DNA of 5,577 bases. Source: Desulfobacterales bacterium (GTDB lineage Bacteria; Desulfobacterota; Desulfobacteria; Desulfobacterales; Desulfosalsimonadaceae). The notes beneath the pieces are model-generated. The model saw only the letters and a list, made by a program, of their open reading frames with translations, searched no databases and was not told where the DNA came from. The stretch is from the NCBI GenBank assembly GCA_007135795.1, contig SLIE01000291.1, forward strand, positions 1 through 5,577. The letters are read 5' to 3'. The translations under genes were made by a program, and so were the position numbers. Shown piece by piece: positions 1 through 5,489 of this stretch. Within the stretch, counting starts at the first letter, position 1. Each line of letters begins with the position of its first letter.

Positions 1-2042
1 CCCGAGCCTATGAACGGCGGCCCCTGAAAAAATTCTGGTACGGAAATACCGTGTACATTCCGGACCAAAAAGTTCTGGCTACCTGGAAAAATCCGGATCG
101 GCTCTGGGAGATGTTTGGCGGAAAATATTCAAAAAAGATTCCAAAAGATCGATTGCCGGCGGTTATTGAAAAAATCGGCGACATTTTCTCGCCGCCCAAT
201 ATCGTCGACGAGAGTGTGCAACGCCTGAAAATTCACCAGGTGTGCAACCGGATAGAAATCGATCCGACCGCGGTAGACCGCGACTGGTGCTGGCTCTCCG
301 TGAAATATGGGTTCGGGGACAATGCCTCGGTTTCACTGACCGATATCTACGACGCACGGATGAACGGAAGACGCTGGCTGGATGTGGACGACGGGTGGGT
401 GGACGCCTGGTCGGTCGATCTGGATGCAGTTACCGGACAGCCCGGCACGGATATTTCCCGTCAACTGGCTGCGGGAAACCGGCAGCTCAAAATGTCCCGT
501 GTGGATCTTTTCCGGCTGCACGCCGCATTTGAGACGCCGGTTACGGTCAATGACCCCGGGGACGGTGATGATTCAGGTAGCGTGGCCGCAATTCTTGAAA
601 TGCGACCACCTGCCGCGCTGACGAATCTTTCAGGCATGTCTTGCTCCCTTCGCGAATACCAGCGGCACGGGGCGCAGTGGCTGGCTTTTTTGCATCAAAA
701 CCGTTTTGGTGGGTTGCTCTGCGATGAGATGGGGCTCGGAAAAACCCACCAGGTTATGGCATTGATGGTGTGGCTATTGCAAAACAATGGAAAGACGAGG
801 CCTGGTCTTGTCGTGTGCCCCACTACCGTACTTTCTCATTGGGAGCGTAAAATCCGGGAATACGCTCCTGGGCTTTGCGGGATGGTTTATTACGGAACGG
901 ACCGGGAAATCGGTGACTTGTCGGCCCCGGGAAGCGTATTGATTACCTCTTACGGCATATTGATGCGTGACAGTGACCAGTTGGCCAAAATTCATTTTTC
1001 GGTTGCCGCTTTTGATGAGGCCCAGTATCTCAAAAATCCGCAAACCAAATCCCACGAGGCAGCCGCAACCGTGATGGCAGATCTGAAAATTGCCGTGACC
1101 GGCACTCCCATTGAAAATCGCATTGGTGATCTGAAAGCCTTGATGGATATCGTGCTGCCGGGCTACCTGGGGGATGACAGCGCGTTTACAACCCGGTACG
1201 ATTCTGGTGGCAAAGGACGCCGGGGGGAATTGCGCCGGTTAATCGCCCCGTTTACCCTTCGCCGGACAAAATCAGCGGTACTGGACGAATTGCCGGCAAA
1301 AATCGAAGATACCCGTTATTGCCAGCTCACTGAAGCGCAGGTGCGGCTTTACCGGGATGCCATTGCCGGGCGGGGTGCGGGGCTGTTAAGCCGCCTTGAA
1401 CGCATGGAGACCGACATTCCCTATATTCACATTTTTGCCCTGCTGACACTGCTCAAGCAGATATGCAACCATCCCGGCAGCCTTTCCCGGAAAAAAGCGG
1501 GCATGGATACGTCCGGTCTTGACTCGGGCAAGTGGGAACTTTTCGTGGAACTGCTGACGACCTGCCTGGACAACGGGAAAAAAGTTGTGGTGTTCAGTCA
1601 GTTCATCACCATGGTGGAGATGATTCTCGACTATCTCAAGGGCATCGACGTTCAGACTGCCTGCATTACCGGCAAAACCCGCAACCGGGGCAGGGAAATC
1701 GACCGTTTCAATGATGACCCGGATTGCCGCGTGTTCGTGGGGAGCCTCAAGGCGGGGGGTAGCGGTATCGACCTGATCGGTGGTTCCGTGGTGATTCATT
1801 ACGACCGCTGGTGGAACGCCGCCAGAGAGGACCAGGCCACGGACCGGGTGCACCGAATCGGGCAAACCCGTGGTGTGCAGGTCTTCAAGCTGGTCACGGA
1901 AGGCACCCTGGAGGAGAAGATCGCCGCCATCATCGATCGCAAAAAAAATCTCATGGATGACGTGATTGCCAAAGACGACCCCGGCGTTTTGAAAACCTTT
2001 ACCCGCGAAGAACTCATCGAACTGATATCCATGCCGGAATAA
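1..2042 (+). CDS. Snf2/Rad54-family DNA-dependent ATPase (helicase superfamily 2), N-terminus cut by window edge
   Basis: ATP-driven double-stranded DNA translocase or remodeller of the bacterial Snf2 class; the target is unknown. Residues are counted from the GTG codon at 51. All core motifs are present: LREYQ (200-204, nt 648-662), Walker A DEMGLGKT (225-232, nt 723-746), Walker B DEAQ (322-325, nt 1014-1025), VTGTPIENR (349-357), the C-terminal lobe strand VVVFSQF (from 512), motif V with GGSGIDL (from 561), and motif VI DQATDRVHRIGQ (594-605, nt 1830-1865). Both RecA-like lobes are therefore complete. Residues about 67-115 (with RRWLDVDDGW) resemble the helicase-associated region in front of many bacterial Snf2 cores. 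GTG 51 could be called the start, but it has no good Shine-Dalgarno, and the frame upstream is open to the edge (first full codon at 3) with coding-like residues (AYERRPLKKFWYGNT). The gene is therefore 5'-partial. Related proteins often carry an N-terminal SWIM zinc finger, which cannot be seen here. The stop is TAA 2040-2042, with no convincing terminator after it. Confidence 0.95.
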   Translation, partial: RAYERRPLKKFWYGNTVYIPDQKVLATWKNPDRLWEMFGGKYSKKIPKDRLPAVIEKIGDIFSPPNIVDESVQRLKIHQVCNRIEIDPTAVDRDWCWLSVKYGFGDNASVSLTDIYDARMNGRRWLDVDDGWVDAWSVDLDAVTGQPGTDISRQLAAGNRQLKMSRVDLFRLHAAFETPVTVNDPGDGDDSGSVAAILEMRPPAALTNLSGMSCSLREYQRHGAQWLAFLHQNRFGGLLCDEMGLGKTHQVMALMVWLLQNNGKTRPGLVVCPTTVLSHWERKIREYAPGLCGMVYYGTDREIGDLSAPGSVLITSYGILMRDSDQLAKIHFSVAAFDEAQYLKNPQTKSHEAAATVMADLKIAVTGTPIENRIGDLKALMDIVLPGYLGDDSAFTTRYDSGGKGRRGELRRLIAPFTLRRTKSAVLDELPAKIEDTRYCQLTEAQVRLYRDAIAGRGAGLLSRLERMETDIPYIHIFALLTLLKQICNHPGSLSRKKAGMDTSGLDSGKWELFVELLTTCLDNGKKVVVFSQFITMVEMILDYLKGIDVQTACITGKTRNRGREIDRFNDDPDCRVFVGSLKAGGSGIDLIGGSVVIHYDRWWNAAREDQATDRVHRIGQTRGVQVFKLVTEGTLEEKIAAIIDRKKNLMDDVIAKDDPGVLKTFTREELIELISMPE

Positions 2043-2205
2043 GCAACTGTTTTATGTAGCGTCACACATTTCAGCCTCACTGAACGAATTAACCGCATGT
2101 TATGCCCGGATTCCCGCTTTTCTTTTTCCCCCACGAATCTTGACGACCTCGTAAAGTATGGAAGTTATCTCAAAAAACCAAAGACCGGGCCCAGTTCATT
2201 GTTAG

Positions 2206-2250
2206 GTATCGCTAAGGCTCAGCACCAACCTTGCCCGCTCAGTTCGATAC
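2206..2250. repeat. Nested inverted repeat (GTATCG/CGATAC outer, AAGG/CCTT inner)
   Basis: GTATCG at 2206-2211 is the exact reverse complement of CGATAC at 2245-2250. Inside it, AAGG (2214-2217) matches CCTT (2229-2232). The hexamer GCTCAG also occurs directly twice (2217-2222 and 2237-2242). The arms are short, so this could be chance, but it is the first of a run of folds. No function is assigned. Confidence 0.4.
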
Positions 2251-2263
2251 ACGCTTCAGACCA

Positions 2264-2282
2264 GGTAGGCCTCAGGCCTGCC
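2264..2282. repeat. Strong GC hairpin, 8-bp stem with TCA loop
   Basis: GGTAGGCC (2264-2271) pairs with GGCCTGCC (2275-2282) around a 3-nt loop, with one G-T pair if transcribed rightward. Neither side is followed by a T-run, so it is not an intrinsic terminator. It may be part of a structured RNA or a REP-like element. Confidence 0.55.
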
Positions 2283-2344
2283 GTTCTATGTATTCCCTTC
2301 AGCGTTTGAACCGTTCGACAGGATGATGGTTCGGGATAACTATA

Positions 2345-2497
2345 TATATAGTGCAGGAACAAAAAACAGGATTTTTCGTCAAGGTCAAGGACGTCGAAAT
2401 CTTTAACCGCACGAATACTATGCGTATTTTGAGGATTAAAATTTGAGCCGGACGCAGGGATTGGCGAAAAAGACGGCTTTCGTTCAGGTACTACATA
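2345..2497. repeat. Long imperfect foldback element (~153 nt) upstream of sdhA; structured leader or MITE-like repeat
   Basis: The two halves pair almost colinearly. Helices, from outside in: 2345-2347/2495-2497; 2349-2354/2488-2493 with one G-U; GAAC 2357-2360/GTTC 2482-2485; AAA 2362-2364/TTT 2478-2480; an 11-bp helix TTTTTCGTCAA 2372-2382/TTGGCGAAAAA 2461-2471 with one G-U; CGTC 2392-2395/GACG 2451-2454; a 9-bp helix 2397-2406/2436-2444 with one bulged C; and an apical hairpin AATAC 2414-2418/GTATT 2424-2428. That is about 46-48 base pairs by eye. It ends about 25 nt before the sdhA ribosome binding site, so a transcript starting upstream would carry it in the leader. It could be a cis-acting or independent RNA, or a foldback transposon remnant. 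I have an unverified impression that similar text recurs between genes in Desulfobacterota. I cannot place it in a known RNA family. Confidence 0.55.
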
Positions 2498-2522
2498 GAT
2501 TCCGGCACGTAATCTTTCTAAT

Positions 2523-2536
2523 AGGGGGTTGGTTTG
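2523..2536 (+). promoter_or_regulatory. sdhA ribosome binding site and TTG start
   Basis: AGGGGG at 2523-2528 lies 5 nt before the TTG at 2534. An in-frame TAG at 2522-2524 rules out any earlier start, and the next start-type codon in frame lies inside the FAD-binding motif. TTG is therefore the only workable initiator. Confidence 0.8.
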
Positions 2537-4276
2537 ATACACGAATTCGATGCGCTTGTCATTGGTGCGGGGGGAGCGGGCTTGTTTGCAGCGCTCGAGG
2601 CTGGAAAGCGGTCAAGGACAGCCGTTTTTTCAAAGGTTCACGCGGTCAGAAGCCATACGGGGGCTGCCCAGGGGGGTATCAGCGCGGCCCTGGGGAATGT
2701 GGAAGAAGACAAGCCCGAATGGCACGCTTTTGATACGGTGAAAGGGGGCGATTACCTGGTCGATCAGGCCGCAGCCCTGATGCTTGCCGAAGAAGCCGTT
2801 CATGCCGTTTACGACCTTGAAAACCGAGGGTTGCCATTTAATCGCACCTCGGAAGGTCGCATCGATCAGCGCCGGTTCGGCGGGCACACCCGCAATTTCG
2901 GTGAAGCTGCTGTGCGACGGTCCTGTTATGCCGCGGACCGGACCGGGCACATGATCCTGCAGACACTTTACCAGCAGTGTATCAAGCATGATGTGACCTT
3001 TTATGATGAATTCCAGGTTATTGATGTTATCCTTGATGGCAAGACATGCGGTGGTATTGTTGCCGTTGAACTGGCAACCGGCGATATCCATACGTTTACC
3101 GCCAGGGCCACGCTGTTTGCGACCGGGGGGTTCGGCCGGATGTTCAAGATTACCTCCAATGCTTATGCCAATACGGGCGATGGACCGGCCGTGCTCGCCA
3201 GGCGCGGCGTTCCACTCGAGGATATGGAATTCTTCCAGTTTCACCCCACGGGAATACAGGGTATGGGGATTCTGATATCAGAGGCCGTGCGCGGTGAAGG
3301 CGGCATACTCCGGAACAGGACGGATGAACGATTCATGGTGCATTATGCGCCAACACTGCTCGATCTGGCTCCCCGGGACATGGTCTCCCGTGCCGTTATC
3401 TCTGAAATCAAGCTTGGGAACGGAATTCGCGGCGACAAGCGGATCGATGATTATGTATACCTGGATGCCACTGGAATCGGAAAAGAAACGCTCAACAATA
3501 AATTGCCGGATATCAGCAGCTTTTGTCGCACTTATCTCGGCATCGACCCGGCTGACAGCAAAATACCGGTGCAGCCGACCGCCCATTATGCCATGGGTGG
3601 TATCCCCACGGATGTGCATGGGCGGGTTCGGTGCGATGGGGAAGGCAATTTTTATGACGGCTTGTACGCGGCCGGGGAGTGCGCATGCGTCTCGGTTCAC
3701 GGGGCCAATCGCCTGGGGACCAACAGCCTGCTCGACCTGGTGGTCTTTGGCAAACGCGCCGGCATTCATCTTGCCGAATTTGTCCGCCAGGCGGACAGGC
3801 CTGATGTAAAATCCGATGCCGCAGTCGCGGCGAAAAATAAAATTGCCGTCCTGTGCAGGGGGAACGGAAGAAAGAGGCCCCGGGGAAGCGATCTCACAGA
3901 GAAGATGCAACGCATCATGATGGAAGACATCGGCGTGTATCGCAACGAACCGGCGATGGAAAGGGCCGTCGCTGCCCTGAATGAACTGCGGGAGGACTAC
4001 AAAAATATCCGTGTGGGGGATACCAGCAAGTCATTCAACACGGATCTGCTTGAAGTTCTGGAGTTGGAAAACCTTCTGGATCTATCCCTGATCACCGCCG
4101 TGTCGGCGAAAAACCGGAAAGAAAGCAGGGGCGCGCATTCCCGGGAGGATTATCCCAACCGGGATGATGCCAACTGGCTGAAGCATACGCTGGCACACCT
4201 GGAAGACAATACGGTACGCCTCTCCTATATGGACGTGGACACTTCCCGATGGGCGCCAAAGGCAAGAAAATATTAA
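2534..4276 (+). CDS. sdhA: Succinate dehydrogenase (complex II) flavoprotein subunit SdhA
   Basis: Oxidises succinate to fumarate in the TCA cycle at a covalently bound FAD and passes the electrons to SdhB; expected on the cytoplasmic face of the membrane. At 580 residues it is close to the E. coli protein (588). Visible elements: the dinucleotide-binding GAGGAG (11-16); SHTGAAQGG with His41 as the expected covalent FAD ligand; the substrate-site residues His237 (FHPTG), Arg281 (APRDMVSRA), His351 (TAHYAMGG) and Arg393 (ANRLGTNSLLDLVVFG); and the C-terminal ESRGAHSREDYPNRDD block. Gln46 matches the Gln that distinguishes succinate dehydrogenases from the Glu of E. coli-type fumarate reductase FrdA. 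There is no twin-arginine signal, as expected for a cytoplasmic-side subunit. The TTG start is fixed by the upstream in-frame stop. sdhB follows after 26 nt. I infer the physiological direction as succinate oxidation, but such enzymes can be reversible. No anchor gene precedes it, unlike the common sdhCAB order. Confidence 0.97.
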   Translation: MIHEFDALVIGAGGAGLFAALEAGKRSRTAVFSKVHAVRSHTGAAQGGISAALGNVEEDKPEWHAFDTVKGGDYLVDQAAALMLAEEAVHAVYDLENRGLPFNRTSEGRIDQRRFGGHTRNFGEAAVRRSCYAADRTGHMILQTLYQQCIKHDVTFYDEFQVIDVILDGKTCGGIVAVELATGDIHTFTARATLFATGGFGRMFKITSNAYANTGDGPAVLARRGVPLEDMEFFQFHPTGIQGMGILISEAVRGEGGILRNRTDERFMVHYAPTLLDLAPRDMVSRAVISEIKLGNGIRGDKRIDDYVYLDATGIGKETLNNKLPDISSFCRTYLGIDPADSKIPVQPTAHYAMGGIPTDVHGRVRCDGEGNFYDGLYAAGECACVSVHGANRLGTNSLLDLVVFGKRAGIHLAEFVRQADRPDVKSDAAVAAKNKIAVLCRGNGRKRPRGSDLTEKMQRIMMEDIGVYRNEPAMERAVAALNELREDYKNIRVGDTSKSFNTDLLEVLELENLLDLSLITAVSAKNRKESRGAHSREDYPNRDDANWLKHTLAHLEDNTVRLSYMDVDTSRWAPKARKY

Positions 4277-4291
4277 AGGATGCAATAATTT

Positions 4292-4296
4292 AGGAG
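4292..4296 (+). promoter_or_regulatory. sdhB ribosome binding site
   Basis: AGGAG lies 6 nt before the ATG at 4303, within the 26-nt sdhA-sdhB gap. It is a near-ideal site and supports separate initiation of sdhB on a shared transcript. Confidence 0.85.
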
Positions 4297-4302
4297 AAAT
4301 AG

Positions 4303-5019
4303 ATGCGGATAATCGTGAAAATCTTGCGCTATAATCCGGAAACGGACCCGGGTCCTTATGAACAGAGTTATGAGGCCACGGCGGAGCCGACAGACCGGCT
4401 GCTTAATGTGCTGATGGGGATAAAGCACTACACGGACAGTTCGCTCAGTTTTCGCAAAAGCTGTGCTCACGGCGTCTGTGGGTCGGATGCCATGCGGATC
4501 AATGGCAAAGATCGGCTGGCCTGCAAAACGCTGGTCCAGGACGTGGCCGAAAAAGACGGAGCGGTGATTGCGATCGAGCCGTTACGGCATTTTTCAGTGC
4601 AGCGAGATCTGATTGTCAAGCAGGATTCGTTTTTTGATAAATACCGATCTGTAAAACCTTTCTTAATCAACGACGAATCCCCGCCGGAAAAAGAATATAT
4701 CCAGTCTCCCGAACAACGGGGGGCATTTGATGATCCAACCAATTGCATTTTATGCCTGTCTTGTTTTTCAGCCTGCCCCATTTTCGACAACAACACCAAT
4801 TTCATCGGCCCGGCCATCATCGCGCAAGCATTTCGTTTCAATGAAGACAGCCGGGACCAGGGATTTGATACACGTCTCGAGGTTCTCGATAAACCCGACG
4901 GCGTCTGGGCTTGTGAAAATCATTTTGAATGTACCAGAGCCTGCCCCCGTGGAATCAAGGTGACCAGGTGGATTAACCGGACCAAAAAACAAATATCCGA
5001 ATATAAAGAAAACAACTGA
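4303..5019 (+). CDS. sdhB: Succinate dehydrogenase iron-sulfur subunit SdhB
   Basis: Carries electrons from the SdhA flavin to the quinone site through three clusters. It has 238 residues, the same length as E. coli SdhB. The N-terminal ferredoxin domain has [2Fe-2S] ligands Cys54, Cys59, Asp62 and Cys74; Asp at the third position (CGSD) is also found in E. coli SdhB, while many homologues have Cys. In the C-terminal domain, Cys148, Cys151, Cys154 and Cys214 should bind [4Fe-4S], and Cys158, Cys204 and Cys210 should bind [3Fe-4S]. After Cys158-Pro159 the loop IFDNNTN has 7 residues before FIGPA. This matches the FrdB length, is one shorter than E. coli SdhB, and lacks the Trp (E. coli Trp164) at the ubiquinone site. 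FNEDSRDQG and GVWAC also read like FrdB. I infer a menaquinone-type enzyme. The operon partner is sdhA; no anchor gene follows in the 558 bp to the window end. Confidence 0.97.
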   Translation: MRIIVKILRYNPETDPGPYEQSYEATAEPTDRLLNVLMGIKHYTDSSLSFRKSCAHGVCGSDAMRINGKDRLACKTLVQDVAEKDGAVIAIEPLRHFSVQRDLIVKQDSFFDKYRSVKPFLINDESPPEKEYIQSPEQRGAFDDPTNCILCLSCFSACPIFDNNTNFIGPAIIAQAFRFNEDSRDQGFDTRLEVLDKPDGVWACENHFECTRACPRGIKVTRWINRTKKQISEYKENN

Positions 5020-5131
5020 ATGGTGCGGGCTGAAACGATCCCAGGTGGTTTTTTTTCTTGACTCCGTGAGATGAGGGTGGTATCGGTCAGTTTTTCAGTT
5101 GATTTGCTTCAGGCTTCCGGCAAATTGGTTT

Positions 5132-5143
5132 TGCGTATACGCA
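5132..5143. repeat. Perfect 12-bp palindrome TGCGTATACGCA
   Basis: TGCGTA/TACGCA with no spacer, 112 bp after the sdhB stop. It could be a dimeric protein-binding site. No promoter or gene is clearly associated with it. Confidence 0.5.
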
Positions 5144-5164
5144 GTACGAATGAAGGCTAAACTT

Positions 5165-5176
5165 CCGCATTAGCGG
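5165..5176. repeat. Small hairpin CCGC-ATTA-GCGG
   Basis: A 4-bp GC stem with an ATTA loop. The flanking AAC and GTT could extend it with a small internal loop. It is one of a series of folds in the sdhB 3' region. Confidence 0.35.
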
Positions 5177-5178
5177 GT

Positions 5179-5190
5179 TAATATATATTA
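5179..5190. repeat. Perfect 12-bp AT palindrome TAATATATATTA
   Basis: It directly abuts the next hairpin at 5191. The sequence is low complexity, so a chance palindrome is likely, though it sits exactly between two hairpins. Confidence 0.4.
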
Positions 5191-5215
5191 CCGGGATGAA
5201 TAATTCCCGGGGGTT
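5191..5215 (+). terminator. Weak terminator-like hairpin
   Basis: CCGGGA (5191-5196) pairs with TCCCGG (5205-5210) around an 8-nt loop, followed by GGG and only four T (5214-5217). On its own this is a poor intrinsic terminator; it may help the stronger hairpin 5 nt after that T-run. Confidence 0.4.
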
Positions 5216-5219
5216 TTGT

Positions 5220-5260
5220 AAAGGGGGGACCGGTTATTATAAACCTGTCCCCCTTTCTCT
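5220..5260 (+). terminator. Rho-independent terminator of the sdhAB operon (possible REP-like hairpin)
   Basis: 5221-5235 pairs with 5242-5256 over 14 of 15 positions (one mismatch, one G-U) around the 6-nt loop ATTATA. The stem includes GGGGGGAC against GTCCCCC and is followed by a broken pyrimidine run (TTTCTCTTT). It lies 200 nt after sdhB, and no other strong hairpin intervenes. It may also work leftward, where the candidate minus ORF stops 5 nt from the stem. The GGGGAC/AACCTGTCCCC character resembles REP-type hairpins linked to RAYT transposases, an alternative I cannot test here. Confidence 0.7.
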
Positions 5261-5347
5261 TTATGGTTGAACGTCTTGCTGATCGTTGTTTTTCTGCCCC
5301 GCCTCTGCTGCTTCAACAATATCATCTCTGATGTCTCTGCGTTTCAT
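5261..5347 (-). CDS. Candidate small ORF, 28 codons, unknown function
   Basis: Minus-strand ATG (5345-5347) to TAA (5261-5263), predicted to begin MKRRDIRDDIVEAAEAG and to be highly charged, with no membrane segment or recognisable domain. The frame stays open upstream of the ATG to a stop at 5408-5410, with a TTG 18 nt before the ATG as an alternative start. Neither start has a good Shine-Dalgarno. It is convergent with sdhB and ends next to the terminator hairpin, the position expected of a real convergent gene or of a gene remnant. At this length chance is a serious alternative. Confidence 0.25.
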   Translation of the reverse strand: MKRRDIRDDIVEAAEAGQKNNDQQDVQP

Positions 5348-5423
5348 TGGTGCTCTGGGTCTCAAACAGTTTAAAATGAATTGGCTTGCTTTTGACCATG
5401 CATTATTTTATGATGCAGATGTC

Positions 5424-5432
5424 TGATATAAT
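5424..5432 (+). promoter_or_regulatory. Extended -10 promoter element TGATATAAT
   Basis: A perfect TGnTATAAT. The stretch at -35 distance (5404-5409, TATTTT) is a poor match; TTGACC at 5392-5397 is about 12 bp too far away. The predicted start is near 5439, directed at whatever begins near the right edge. Confidence 0.4.
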
Positions 5433-5474
5433 CATCATTGGCCAGCCCGGTTTATTATTTTTATTAAGATTACC

Positions 5475-5489
5475 TTAAAATCATTTTAA
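5475..5489. repeat. Inverted repeat TTAAAAT-C-ATTTTAA
   Basis: Perfect 7-bp arms around a single C. It lies about 35 bp downstream of the predicted start of the extended -10 promoter and directly abuts an ATG at 5490, a plausible operator position. The AT-rich composition weakens its significance. Confidence 0.4.

Larger units (their letters stand above)
2043..2533. other. 491-bp intergenic region rich in inverted repeats, upstream of sdhA
   Basis: I see no credible protein gene here. The longest frames (plus 2097-2309 and minus 2219-2542) have no family resemblance, cross the hairpins, and in the minus case run into sdhA. There are four folds: 2206-2250, 2264-2282, 2308-2332 (GAACC/GGTTC arms, 15-nt loop) and the large 2345-2497 foldback. 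An alternating TA run (2341-2350, inside a perfect palindrome 2340-2351) could hold a promoter core, but no hexamer pair with good spacing stands out; TTCGAC 2314-2319 with TAACTA 2337-2342 is the best, and it is poor. The sdhA promoter must lie here or further upstream. After the Snf2 stop there is only a weak CGG/CCG hairpin followed by a T-rich run near 2106-2130. Confidence 0.7.

Noticed and set aside
1386..1865. Minus-strand 159-codon ORF, and the 204- and 210-codon ones at 2630-3244 and 3278-3910
   Set aside because: Antisense shadows of the Snf2 and sdhA genes, whose motifs establish the true strand.
2097..2309. Plus-strand 70-codon ORF between Snf2 and sdhA
   Set aside because: No ribosome binding site, no membrane segment (so not an sdhC remnant), and it crosses two hairpins.
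2240..2320. GTTCGATAC and GTTCGAC as tRNA T-loops
   Set aside because: The flanks do not form a 5-bp T-stem, and no anticodon arm or acceptor stem is visible.
2500..2520. CCGGCAC-type sigma-54 -24 box before sdhA
   Set aside because: There is no GC at the -12 position; spacing and consensus fail.
2219..2542. Minus-strand 107-codon ORF across the intergenic region
   Set aside because: It reads straight through the foldback arms and hairpins, overlaps the sdhA start, and shows no domain. An open frame across a repeat is more likely chance than a gene.
2533..2543. Direct repeat TTTGATACACG at the sdhA start and again near 4864 in sdhB
   Set aside because: One 11-bp match between coding segments in different contexts, with no flanking similarity. 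Likely chance.
5058..5086. TTGACT with TATCGG at 17-bp spacing as a sigma-70 promoter
   Set aside because: The -10 matches only TAT of the consensus, and there is no gene downstream to drive before the terminator.
5410..5478. Short ORF beginning MMQMSDIIIIGQPG, like the start of a Rossmann-fold flavoprotein
   Set aside because: It stops after 22 codons, lacks the GxGxxG motif, and overlaps the extended -10 element. Chance resemblance.
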